From UBA6022 sp036382575 (GTDB taxonomy: Bacteria; Patescibacteriota; Saccharimonadia; Saccharimonadales; Saccharimonadaceae), in assembly GCA_036382575.1 (NCBI GenBank), contig DASVHL010000072.1:1-48330 (forward strand): a DNA stretch of 48,330 nt. Direction: 5' to 3'. Position 1 is the stretch's first letter. Each line of letters begins with the position of its first letter. The notes beneath the pieces were generated by a model, which was not told where the DNA came from, searched no databases, and worked only from the letters and a program-made list of their open reading frames with translations. Below are positions 32,047-40,483 of the stretch, one piece after another. The position numbers were made by a program, and so were the translations under genes.

Positions 32047-33028
32047 CACTATAAATATAGCAATGTGTTTTGATGACGGATATGTATTTCCGTCAAAAAT
32101 CGCACTTTACTCTCTATTTAGAAATAACCCACATCATGAAATACATGTCTATGTGATTCACAGCGAACTTAGTAGTGAGTGTCAGCGTGAATTGAAAGAA
32201 TTGACGGATTTTTTTGAAAATAAAAAACTTATTTTCAAAAAAATAAGTGACAAAAAAATACGAGATAAATTTTCTGAAACTCTCGTGATAGATTATATAT
32301 CGATAGCGACGTATTACAGATATGTTCTTGCTGACGAACTACCTGATATCGAGAAAATACTATATATAGATGGCGATATATTATTTAACGCTGACATTAT
32401 GCCAATCTGGCAAACGTCATTAGGTGATAACCTGTTTGCTGCAGTGCAAGATAACTGGGTAATGAATGAACAAAAAGAGCACCTACGCGATATAGGCTTC
32501 AATGATGCCACTGACAAGTATTTTAATGCCGGTTTTCTATTGATGAATCTGAAACAGATTCGTAAACACGGGATTACAAAGCACCTTTTCGATATTACTC
32601 AGGGTGATGAGTATAAAGGTAGGCTTACGCTTCAGGATCAAGATGCTCTTAATATAGTGTGCAAGGGTAAAATAAAAAAGTTGCCACAAAAATATCAATA
32701 CATGAGCTATGATTTCTACAGGGACTCACATAGCTTTAATGATGTCATAGCGGCACACTATACGGGTCCAACCAAGCCCTGGAAACATCGTGAGGCGAGT
32801 AGCAGAAGTGACATTTATTTCTTACAAATATACAATGATTACATGGACGGCCTGGAGAGACTTATAGATGGACGTGATGAATTTGAGTGGAGGGATATGT
32901 ATGAAAATAGCGTCAAACAGAGGCATGTCATCCTAGACCTTGAACGCGAGTTGGCGGTTGCTAAATCAACTAAGAGATCGGTATATAATATACTTGTAAA
33001 TATGAAGACGAAGATTTCAAAAAAATGA
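32036..33028 (+). CDS. GT8-family glycosyltransferase
   Basis: The 330-residue protein has the GT8 pattern: INIAMCFDDGYVFPSKIALY at the start, the metal site YIDGDILFN (DxD), FNAGFLLMNLKQIRKHG, and HYTGPTKPWKH near the end. GT8 enzymes are retaining galactosyl- or glucosyltransferases. I choose the ATG at 32036, which overlaps the ABC gene stop, rather than the frame's earlier start at 32000, because the family N-terminus begins right after it. A basic C-terminal stretch may hold it to the membrane. Confidence 0.88.
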   Translation: MTASTINIAMCFDDGYVFPSKIALYSLFRNNPHHEIHVYVIHSELSSECQRELKELTDFFENKKLIFKKISDKKIRDKFSETLVIDYISIATYYRYVLADELPDIEKILYIDGDILFNADIMPIWQTSLGDNLFAAVQDNWVMNEQKEHLRDIGFNDATDKYFNAGFLLMNLKQIRKHGITKHLFDITQGDEYKGRLTLQDQDALNIVCKGKIKKLPQKYQYMSYDFYRDSHSFNDVIAAHYTGPTKPWKHREASSRSDIYFLQIYNDYMDGLERLIDGRDEFEWRDMYENSVKQRHVILDLERELAVAKSTKRSVYNILVNMKTKISKK

Positions 33029-34176
33029 ACAGCAAACCTTTAGTATCAGTTTTAATACCAGTTTACAATGTAGAAAAATACATTGATAAGTGCTTAGAGT
33101 CGGTAATTAAGCAGACTTATGAGGAAATTGAGATTATTCTGGTAAATGACGCCTCTACGGATGAATCTGGTAAAAAATGTGATTCGTGGAAAAGAAGAGA
33201 TAAGCGAATCAGGGTTATACATAAACAAAAAAATGAAGGACTAAACCTTGCACGTAAGACGGGCTTTGAGTCGTCGCATGGACAGTATATTACTTTTTTA
33301 GATTCGGATGATTTTTTTCATTACGATAATATTGCAAATTCCTTAAAGACCCTTATTAATAGCGGAGCTGACGTATCTATCTATGCCGCTAAAGAGTTTA
33401 GTAACCATGATGCTGAAGATGGGCTCGTTGGAGATGTGGCCAACTACGAAGAGCGGGAGATCTCTAATAAGAAGCATATTGCACAGTATGCCTTCTTTGG
33501 AGATAGAAATCTTTCGGGTGTAAAGTATATGACAGTGTGGGGGAAGCTATATAGCCGCAGATTGATTGAGAAAATTGACTGGAATGTTGCTAACTATCGG
33601 ATGTACGAGGATAGTTTCTGGACCCCGCAAGCCTTGCTGGAGTCAACTAAAGTAGTTTTAATCTCAGCTCCATTAATATTCTACCGCAGGAACATAGCCT
33701 ACGGTGTTGTCGGTGATAATCTAGGTAATAGACTTACGGGGAATACGATAAATGGTAAGGTTGTAGGGTACATAGAATACGTCGAACTCTTACAGGAATT
33801 TTATCGCAAGCTTGCGCGCAACCACAGCTATGATTCTAAACTAGACGAGCAAATTTACAAGCATTCTCTACTTGATAAGTCGTGGCGTATCGATAATTTA
33901 GTAAGAGCGGGACTATTAGAGTCTGAGAACAACTTAAAATTCGTTCAACAAGTTTTACCACAGTATATTGAAGCGAAAAATAAACACATTGATAATCTTG
34001 ATGCACGTATTGAATATCTTGGTCAAAATCTCACGGAAGCAAATGTAAAAATAGCAAATCTTGAAGATGATAACATGCGACTAAAGCGGAAGATAACAGA
34101 ATTTTCAGGCGTTAAGCGTTCAGCGAGGCTATTGGTTGGAAATATAAAGCGCAAAGCTACGCGCTTTAAGAATTAG
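33025..34176 (+). CDS. GT2-family glycosyltransferase with C-terminal coiled coil
   Basis: The 383-residue protein has a GT-A domain (about 1-230): VSVLIPVYNVEKYIDKCLES, LVNDASTDESGKKCD, FLDSDDFFHYDNI. A helical C-terminus follows, with a heptad-like stretch (about 315-365, LDARIEYLGQNLTEANVKIA) and a basic end. The coiled coil could pair it with another cluster protein. Its ATG overlaps the GT8 stop by four bases. Its TAG interlocks with the TAA of the convergent gene. Confidence 0.88.
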   Translation: MNSKPLVSVLIPVYNVEKYIDKCLESVIKQTYEEIEIILVNDASTDESGKKCDSWKRRDKRIRVIHKQKNEGLNLARKTGFESSHGQYITFLDSDDFFHYDNIANSLKTLINSGADVSIYAAKEFSNHDAEDGLVGDVANYEEREISNKKHIAQYAFFGDRNLSGVKYMTVWGKLYSRRLIEKIDWNVANYRMYEDSFWTPQALLESTKVVLISAPLIFYRRNIAYGVVGDNLGNRLTGNTINGKVVGYIEYVELLQEFYRKLARNHSYDSKLDEQIYKHSLLDKSWRIDNLVRAGLLESENNLKFVQQVLPQYIEAKNKHIDNLDARIEYLGQNLTEANVKIANLEDDNMRLKRKITEFSGVKRSARLLVGNIKRKATRFKN

Positions 34177-35213
34177 GGGTTACGGACTTTGCTTACAACC
34201 CGCTTGACAGCATGATATGCCTTAGGCGGCAGGAGCTTTTTAGCAATCTTTTTAGACGCCATTTTACTAGAACGAAGTGGTGAAACTAATGTATAAAGGT
34301 CTGCTACAATATGTTTCTCGGTAGAGGTTAGATCACTTTTGTGTTGCTGGATAAAATTCTTTCCCCAATTATATACAAACAACTTCTTGTTTGCTGGTGC
34401 GTTATCGTACGAAAATGCATAATATTGTATAAAACGGTGCCAGAAGAAGTCGTTATATTTGTCGAATAAATTATTCTTTTTTAGATATGCATAAGTCCTT
34501 GGAATTATCTGCATATAGTCGAGAGAGATACTTGTCTTTTTGAACGACCGTGACATGATACTATCGTTGTTTCGATGATAATTATAAAGCTTGTCATCCA
34601 TATAATAAGCGTTTTTAGAGGCAGTAAAATACTGATCAAAAAAGTATGCATCTTCGAAATGCAAGCCGTCTGGAAAGTGCATGCCATATTTATCAATTAA
34701 CGATTTTTTCATTATTTTAGATGGAAGCGATACGTCGGTGTGCACTATTAAATTCCAATTCACAGATTGTTTACCTGAGAATTTTAACTTAACGTAGTCT
34801 TCAATGTCGCCAGCTAATTTACTGTCAACCTTGTCATTAATGACATTAATGGCGCACACTACCAAGTCTACCTTTTGGCTTTCAATTGCATTAAACATTT
34901 TTTCACACATATCAGGTAGGTACTCATCATCACTGTCGCACCACATAATATACTTACTGCTGGTGTTCTTAAGGCCAACGTTACGTGCTACAGCAACACC
35001 TTGGTTCTCCTGACTTACCACCTTGACGCGCGGATCTTTTGTTGCAAATTCATTAATGATTTGCAACGAATTATCAGGTGAGCCGTCATTTACGCAGACA
35101 ATCTCAATATCTTTTTTTGTCTGGTTCACTAAACTAGTGAGGCACCTATGGAGATATTTTTCCGTGTTCCAGACCGGAACAATAATGCTTATCGATGGTT
35201 GTTTGGTTTTCAT
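34173..35213 (-). CDS. GT2-family glycosyltransferase
   Basis: The 346-residue protein starts with ISIIVPVWNTEKYLHRCLTS, then VCVNDGSPDNSLQIINEFA and MWCDSDDEYLPDMCEKMF (DxD). Its C-terminal 100 residues are helical and strongly basic near the end (KKIAKKLLPPKAYHAVKRV), suggesting peripheral membrane binding. It follows the GT2 at 35210 with a four-base overlap, so the two are co-translated. It is convergent with the plus-strand GT operon. Confidence 0.88.
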   Translation of the reverse strand: MKTKQPSISIIVPVWNTEKYLHRCLTSLVNQTKKDIEIVCVNDGSPDNSLQIINEFATKDPRVKVVSQENQGVAVARNVGLKNTSSKYIMWCDSDDEYLPDMCEKMFNAIESQKVDLVVCAINVINDKVDSKLAGDIEDYVKLKFSGKQSVNWNLIVHTDVSLPSKIMKKSLIDKYGMHFPDGLHFEDAYFFDQYFTASKNAYYMDDKLYNYHRNNDSIMSRSFKKTSISLDYMQIIPRTYAYLKKNNLFDKYNDFFWHRFIQYYAFSYDNAPANKKLFVYNWGKNFIQQHKSDLTSTEKHIVADLYTLVSPLRSSKMASKKIAKKLLPPKAYHAVKRVVSKVRNP

Positions 35214-36355
35214 TTTTTATTAAGCCGAGTTAGTACGTCAATGTGGTAGCTTAGGTTGTCAATCTTATCCGTCATCTCGGCGGCATGCATTTGATGCTTG
35301 TGAAGAGATCTATGTGCAGGAGAGACTGTACGGGCCGCTTTTTTTGCTCCACGCTTAAGGAATTTCTTGCTACCTGTTGTAAGTTTGAGAAGATAAAAGA
35401 GATTCGGAGAGGTTACAATAAGGTCGAAAATAGTTTTTTCTTTGCGAGTTAACAATGTAGTGTCGTAAAGTCCATTTTCTTTGTCGGACTTTAGTTCTTT
35501 ATTTACGTGTGAGATAAACTCACGCGCCGCATCACTCGTTAAACGTCCATAGTTCCACATGTAAATTTCGTATTTGCGTTGAAACAGAATAGGTATTAGC
35601 TGGTCGAAGTGTTTAGTTTCTTTCGCGAACCTATACATGTCTGTTAATTCGTCAACGACAGCAAAAATCTTACCCTTTGATTTTACGGACGAGTTATCAT
35701 TATCGATACGGTAATGTAGGTAGGCGTCGTTAGTGAGATATGCTTTGGTTGCACTCGCCCAAACCTTAAAGTTAAATCCAGTGTCTTGATATGATGCACC
35801 TGGTGTTGGCAAGAATGTTATAGCATTGTTATCGAGGAATGATTTTTTATAAAGTCCTGTCCAGATTGCGGCCTGAGGGAAGAATACGCTATTTGTTTCG
35901 ATAGGATTGATAACCTTGTCAGAATCTACACGATTAACTAATTGAAACTTTTTGTTCGTATCGCCAAGACCACTGTAAAAGTAAAAGTTACTTTTAACGA
36001 CTTCTACGTTATTCTTAACGGCAATGTCGTAAAGATTTTCAAACATATCGACATCGACCCAGTCATCAGATTCAACGATTCCGATGTATTCACCGTTTGC
36101 TTTTTCAAGACCCTTATTCATTGAGTCTCCGTAGCCGGAGTTGGTCTTATTAATAACGACAAAACGAGGATCACTTTTTGCGTATTCTTTAATAATTTCT
36201 GGTGAACTATCGGTTGATCCATCATTGATACAGATAATTTCAATATCTTTTAGTGACTGGTTGACGACGCTATCGAGGCATTGTCGAAGGTACTTCTCTA
36301 CGTTGAAAATAGGTACGAGAATAGATACCTTGGGTGTGAAATTTTGTCTTGCCAT
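35210..36355 (-). CDS. GT2-family glycosyltransferase
   Basis: The ATG at 36355 (MARQNF, 381 residues) is preferred to one nine codons earlier because a TATAAT lies just upstream. The GT-A domain has VSILVPIFNVEKYLRQCLDS, ICINDGSTDSSPEIIKEYA and IVESDDWVDVDMFENLY. The central WNYGR and long helical C-terminus resemble Gram-positive teichoic-acid or capsule GT2s. A short amphipathic tail (about 345-380) ends the protein. It is the first gene of a two-gene minus-strand operon divergent from the ATP-citrate lyase genes. Confidence 0.88.
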   Translation of the reverse strand: MARQNFTPKVSILVPIFNVEKYLRQCLDSVVNQSLKDIEIICINDGSTDSSPEIIKEYAKSDPRFVVINKTNSGYGDSMNKGLEKANGEYIGIVESDDWVDVDMFENLYDIAVKNNVEVVKSNFYFYSGLGDTNKKFQLVNRVDSDKVINPIETNSVFFPQAAIWTGLYKKSFLDNNAITFLPTPGASYQDTGFNFKVWASATKAYLTNDAYLHYRIDNDNSSVKSKGKIFAVVDELTDMYRFAKETKHFDQLIPILFQRKYEIYMWNYGRLTSDAAREFISHVNKELKSDKENGLYDTTLLTRKEKTIFDLIVTSPNLFYLLKLTTGSKKFLKRGAKKAARTVSPAHRSLHKHQMHAAEMTDKIDNLSYHIDVLTRLNKK

Positions 36356-36364
36356 AATAGAACA

Positions 36365-36370
36365 ATTATA
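36365..36370 (-). promoter_or_regulatory. -10 box of the two-gene GT2 operon
   Basis: Minus strand TATAAT (36370-36365), ten bases before the ATG at 36355. The transcript should be nearly leaderless. Confidence 0.6.
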
Positions 36371-36400
36371 ACATATGACCATACTGGCGATTCGCGGACG

Positions 36401-36423
36401 AGTCTTTACGGTGACCGTAGACT
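36401..36423. promoter_or_regulatory. Palindromic operator candidate in the ATP-citrate lyase promoter
   Basis: AGTC-TT-TACGGT-G-ACCGTA-GACT: a perfect inner dyad (36407-36419) with matching outer AGTC/GACT. It ends at the -35 position of the acl promoter, where a regulator could control the operon and perhaps the divergent GT2 genes. Confidence 0.5.
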
Positions 36424-36440
36424 AGATAATGCTTACGACA

Positions 36441-36449
36441 TGATATAGA
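36441..36449 (+). promoter_or_regulatory. Extended -10 promoter of the ATP-citrate lyase operon
   Basis: TGA-TATAGA at 36441-36449, 13 bases before the ATG at 36463. TAGAAT at 36446-36451 is an alternative register. No Shine-Dalgarno is present. Confidence 0.5.
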
Positions 36450-36462
36450 ATAAAGAACAGTT

Positions 36463-37635
36463 ATGCCACGTCGGAAATTATCTGAATATCGAGCAAAGTT
36501 ACTGGTCAACAGGGCGCTTGAAGAGCCTTATTTTGGATGGGATGTAGCGCTGAATGGATCGATCAACCATATTGAAGGTTTTGATAGCTATGTAGTCAAG
36601 GTGGACCAGGCTATTAAGGGTCGTTTCAAAAAGGGTCTTGTATTGTTGGATGTGAAGAAAAACGATCTGAAAGTTGCAGTAAGTAAACTAGCAAAGAAGG
36701 GTTATAGCCATTTCATTATCGAGGCACACCTTGCTCATGAGAGTGATGCTGAGCGGTATCTAGCAATCAATCATGATCGCTCTGGTTACCACTTATCATA
36801 TAGCTCTCGGGGTGGTATTGAGATTGAGTCTCATCCTGAATCGATAGAAACCGTTATCCTAGATGATGGTACGGATTGGCCGATGCTAGCAAAGGAAACG
36901 GCAATTTCGGAAGATAATTTACAGGCATTATGGAAGTTGTATAAAGATAATCATTTTGTGTTTCTTGAAATTAATCCATACGTTGCTCATTCAGATGGTA
37001 AGCTCGACATTCTTGATGCTGCTATTGAAGTTGATGATGCAGGTGTTTATTTTACTCAAGACTGGGGCGATGAAGATCTACGTAGCCCTAGGATGTCTGA
37101 GAGTACATCGTATGAGGACGTAGTGCATGCGCTAGATGCAAAGTCACCGGCATCATTTAATCTCAGTGTTCTTAATCCGGATGGAGCGATCTTCTTACTC
37201 CTTTCCGGCGGTGGTGCAAGTGTCGTAGTTGCCGATGAGGTCTTTAACCGTGGATTCGGTGATAAGCTTGCGAATTACGGTGAATATAGTGGTAACCCAA
37301 CCGCACATGAGGCATATATCTACACTGCCGAGGTTTTAAAGCTTTTACTTGCATCCAATGCGACAAAGAAAGTGCTATTTGTTGGTGGAGCTGTTGCTAA
37401 TTTCACTGACATTGCATCGACATTTGCAGGTGTTATTAAGGCGCTCGAGGAGCATTCAGGTCAATTGCGCCAGCAGGAAGTGAAAGTGTTTGTTCGTCGC
37501 GGCGGTCCAAGACAGGAAATTGGTCTGGCAAAAATGCAGTCAGCATTAGAAGAATATGGTTTATATGGTGGTGTATACGACCCAAAGACAAGTATCACAG
37601 GAGCACTTGATGTCGCGCTCAAGGAGGTTATGTGA
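36463..37635 (+). CDS. aclB: ATP-citrate lyase, ATP-grasp subunit
   Basis: The 390-residue protein corresponds to the N-terminal part of animal ATP-citrate lyase and to the small subunit of the two-subunit enzyme of green sulfur bacteria (about 400 residues). It has the ATP-grasp segment FVFLEINPYVAHSDGKLDIL and DAKSPASFNLSVLNPDGAIF. The clearest family signatures are LLLSGGGASVVVADEV, LANYGEYSGNPTAHE and VFVRRGGPRQEIGLAKM. It binds ATP, citrate and CoA with its partner. The next gene begins directly at its stop codon, with AAGGAGG at 37621-37627. Confidence 0.93.
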   Translation: MPRRKLSEYRAKLLVNRALEEPYFGWDVALNGSINHIEGFDSYVVKVDQAIKGRFKKGLVLLDVKKNDLKVAVSKLAKKGYSHFIIEAHLAHESDAERYLAINHDRSGYHLSYSSRGGIEIESHPESIETVILDDGTDWPMLAKETAISEDNLQALWKLYKDNHFVFLEINPYVAHSDGKLDILDAAIEVDDAGVYFTQDWGDEDLRSPRMSESTSYEDVVHALDAKSPASFNLSVLNPDGAIFLLLSGGGASVVVADEVFNRGFGDKLANYGEYSGNPTAHEAYIYTAEVLKLLLASNATKKVLFVGGAVANFTDIASTFAGVIKALEEHSGQLRQQEVKVFVRRGGPRQEIGLAKMQSALEEYGLYGGVYDPKTSITGALDVALKEVM

Positions 37636-39423
37636 ATGATTCAGCTGAGTGAAATTCGAATGATGGACATTCGGGTGATTGTGATTGGCTCACATCCTGG
37701 GATTATTCAATCAATGCTAGATTATGACTTTTTGATAGGTAGGCAACAGCCCAGTGTTATGGCGATTATCGCAAGTGGGCGAAAACAAGAGCGATACTTT
37801 TGGGGTGAAACAGAGGTAATTTTACCTGTTGTAGCAAACCTAGAGCATCTCGATAGTGAAGTGCGTAAAGCCTGCACGGCAGTCTTGAACGTACAATCGG
37901 CTCGGCGTGTACTTTCTTCAACTAAACAGGCGATTGATTTATTGCCAAATATAAAGTTGATAAATATTTTTGCAGAGCAAACACCGGAAGCTCACTCACT
38001 TGAACTGTACGAATATGCCAAAACAAAAGAAATTCTTATCGCCGGACCATCATCTGTAGGTATTCTGTTGCCAGGATTTGCAAAGCTTGGAGCAATTGGT
38101 GGCACGCAGCATAGGCAATTATCCGAGGCCGGTATCCTAGACGCAGGTGATACGGCGGTTATATCGACATCTGGTGGAATAGTGAATGAATTAATCCATA
38201 CGGTTACTGGTACAGGCCTATGGGTTTCATTCGCAATGGCAGTTGGCGGTGATCGTTTTCCTATTACAACACCTGCTCAGGCTATGCTACTGGCTGAAGC
38301 AGATAAACAGACGGAGCGTATTGTCTATTTTGGTGAGCTAGGCGGAGCTGATGAATATGAAATCGCAGAGTTAATCGAACAGGGTCAGATCACTAAAGAA
38401 ATTATTGCGTATGTTGCAGGTACGGTCGCCGAATTATTTGAAACGCCACCACAATTCGGTCATGCTAAAGCAATGGCACAAAATCAGGATGAGTCTGCAT
38501 CCGCCAAGAAGAATCGTTTAGCAAAAAGCGGCGTTCAGGTATGTGACACATTCGGTGATATTGCAGTAAAACTAGACAAGCGTCGGCAGCAGCAAGATCA
38601 AAAGACTCCTACTATTAAGACTATCGGCGAGCGTGAGCAGAGCATGATAATCAGTCATATATCCGGGGATATAGATAAGGAAGTACAGCTGCTCGGCAAG
38701 CCACTCTTGCAAACAGTTAGCGATAATAGTGTATCGTCACTTGTTCTTTCTATGCTACTTGGCAGACAAGTGCAATCTAAAAAAGCAGAAGAATTCATCG
38801 ATTACGTGCTGCGCATTTTGGTAGATCATGGGCCGTATGTGTCTGGGGCGATGAACACTATTGTTACTGCAAGAGCAGGACGGGATTTGGTTTCGAGTCT
38901 TGCGGCTGGCTTGCTTACTGTGGGTCCTAGGTTCGGTGGAGCTATCAATACCGCTGCCGAGTGCTGGTTGTATGGAGTGGGCGAAGGAATAACTGGAAAG
39001 CAGTTTGTTGAAGGGTTCTCGAAGAATGGGGGAATTATTCCAGGTATTGGTCATAAAAAGTATCGCTTAGACCTACCTGACCCAAGAGTCAGCGCAATCA
39101 AAGAGTTTGCAGGAAATAGCAACGGCGATCGCTATCTGAAATTCGCACTCGGTACTGAAGCCGTCACGACGACTAAAAAGGCTACTTTAATTTTGAACGT
39201 CGACGGTGTGATTGCAGCGATACTGCTTGATATTTTGGAATCAGACCTACGTTATACTCGTGAACAGCTACAAGAGCTCGTGGATATTGAATTCTTTAAT
39301 GCGTTGTTTGTATTAAGCCGTTCAATTGGCTTTACAGCGCATTATCTCGACCAAAAACGTCACGACGAAGGACTTTTCCGCTTACCTGACAGGGCAATGC
39401 GCTATTTAGCGAGTAAAGATTAG
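37636..39423 (+). CDS. aclA: ATP-citrate lyase, CoA-ligase and citryl-CoA lyase subunit
   Basis: The 595-residue protein is close to the usual 608 of the large subunit. The CoA-ligase half has the phosphohistidine H276 in FGHAKAMAQNQ. The citrate-synthase-like half (about 330-595) keeps DHGPYVSGAMNTIV, ARAGRDLVSSLAAGLLT, GIGH with H473, NVDG with D523, and GFTAHYLDQKRHDEGL. All recognised catalytic residues are intact. The complex converts citrate, ATP and CoA to acetyl-CoA and oxaloacetate. The stop overlaps the start of a membrane acyltransferase, which suggests where the acetyl-CoA goes (inference). Confidence 0.94.
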   Translation: MIQLSEIRMMDIRVIVIGSHPGIIQSMLDYDFLIGRQQPSVMAIIASGRKQERYFWGETEVILPVVANLEHLDSEVRKACTAVLNVQSARRVLSSTKQAIDLLPNIKLINIFAEQTPEAHSLELYEYAKTKEILIAGPSSVGILLPGFAKLGAIGGTQHRQLSEAGILDAGDTAVISTSGGIVNELIHTVTGTGLWVSFAMAVGGDRFPITTPAQAMLLAEADKQTERIVYFGELGGADEYEIAELIEQGQITKEIIAYVAGTVAELFETPPQFGHAKAMAQNQDESASAKKNRLAKSGVQVCDTFGDIAVKLDKRRQQQDQKTPTIKTIGEREQSMIISHISGDIDKEVQLLGKPLLQTVSDNSVSSLVLSMLLGRQVQSKKAEEFIDYVLRILVDHGPYVSGAMNTIVTARAGRDLVSSLAAGLLTVGPRFGGAINTAAECWLYGVGEGITGKQFVEGFSKNGGIIPGIGHKKYRLDLPDPRVSAIKEFAGNSNGDRYLKFALGTEAVTTTKKATLILNVDGVIAAILLDILESDLRYTREQLQELVDIEFFNALFVLSRSIGFTAHYLDQKRHDEGLFRLPDRAMRYLASKD

Positions 39424-40469
39424 TGAAAAAGACGACAGAGCGAATACTATATTTTGATGTGTTGAATATTGTTGCCTGTATGGCAGTTATCTTCCTACAT
39501 CATAATGGCTTCGTTCATAAATATAGCCCTGATATGCAGTTCGCGTGGAGCCAAGCGCTTGTTGTAGAGGTTGTGGCCTTTTTTGCTGTGCCTATATTCC
39601 TTATGCTCACTGGTGCAACACTTATGGAATATCGAAAACGGTACGATACGCGGACTTTCTTTAAGAAGCGACTATCAAGGGTTCTGATACCATTTATTCT
39701 TTGGAGTGTTATTACCTTTGCAATAGCTTTATGGCAAGGAAGATACATGTTGGACCAGTTATCATTTACGGGTGTTTGGAATATTTTCATGACATCGGAC
39801 ATGATGAGTGTCTATTGGTTTTTCCCTGTCATTATATCAATCTACCTTGCGATGCCAATTTTATCACTCCTTACAGGAAAAGCGGATCGAAAATGGTTGT
39901 GGTATATGGCTAGTATCGGATTAATTACCTATTCGATTCTCCCTCCCGTCCTTAAACTATTAGGACTAAGCTTCAATACAAGTTACGCACTTCCATTAAC
40001 GGCTGGCTTTGTAATTTTTCCTATCCTAGGTTATTTACTCGCAACCGAAAAGATAAAAACAAAATGGCTGATCGCTATATGTGTTGCGGCCGTAGGAGCA
40101 CTTACCTTAAGATATGTCGTAACGTACCATTTAACACTTCAAAATGGCTCCACAAACTATCTATTAGCTAGCTACCAATACTTCACAGGCTTGTTGCCTG
40201 CAGCGGCAGTTTTTCTCCTAGCAAAGCGTATTCCATGGGGTAGATACATTAAAGGTAAGGCTATAAGTGTATTGTCCATCGTGTCTTCCTGTAGTCTAGG
40301 TATCTATTTGATTCATATATTAGTTATGAATGCCGAGCTGCAGATTTTTCAGCTTGCGGACTCTCAGTGGATTTGGCGCCTTTTGATGCCGTTCCTTACA
40401 TACCTCATCTGTCTTGTCATCGTGTTGCTATTGAAAAAAGGCTTCGTAACACGAAACCTTTTCCCCTAA
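39423..40469 (+). CDS. Membrane acyltransferase (Acyltransferase_3 family)
   Basis: The 348-residue protein has about ten membrane helices. The family start is YFDVLNIVACMAVIFLHH with an early His pair and FFAVPIFLMLTGATLMEYR. Members such as WecH and OafA move acetyl or other acyl groups from acyl-CoA to exported sugars. Here it is the third gene of the ATP-citrate lyase operon: its GTG overlaps the aclA stop (TAGTG, 39421-39425). The Arg/His residues early in the protein match the acyl-donor site region of the family. Confidence 0.88.
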   Translation: MKKTTERILYFDVLNIVACMAVIFLHHNGFVHKYSPDMQFAWSQALVVEVVAFFAVPIFLMLTGATLMEYRKRYDTRTFFKKRLSRVLIPFILWSVITFAIALWQGRYMLDQLSFTGVWNIFMTSDMMSVYWFFPVIISIYLAMPILSLLTGKADRKWLWYMASIGLITYSILPPVLKLLGLSFNTSYALPLTAGFVIFPILGYLLATEKIKTKWLIAICVAAVGALTLRYVVTYHLTLQNGSTNYLLASYQYFTGLLPAAAVFLLAKRIPWGRYIKGKAISVLSIVSSCSLGIYLIHILVMNAELQIFQLADSQWIWRLLMPFLTYLICLVIVLLLKKGFVTRNLFP

Positions 40470-40483
40470 GCTACTGGCTGGAG

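Noticed and set aside
36463..39423. Reading these genes as a second succinyl-CoA synthetase
   Set aside because: The second gene has a full citrate-synthase-like C-terminal half with GIGH and NVDG motifs, and the first has LANYGEYSGNP and VFVRRGGP. These identify ATP-citrate lyase.
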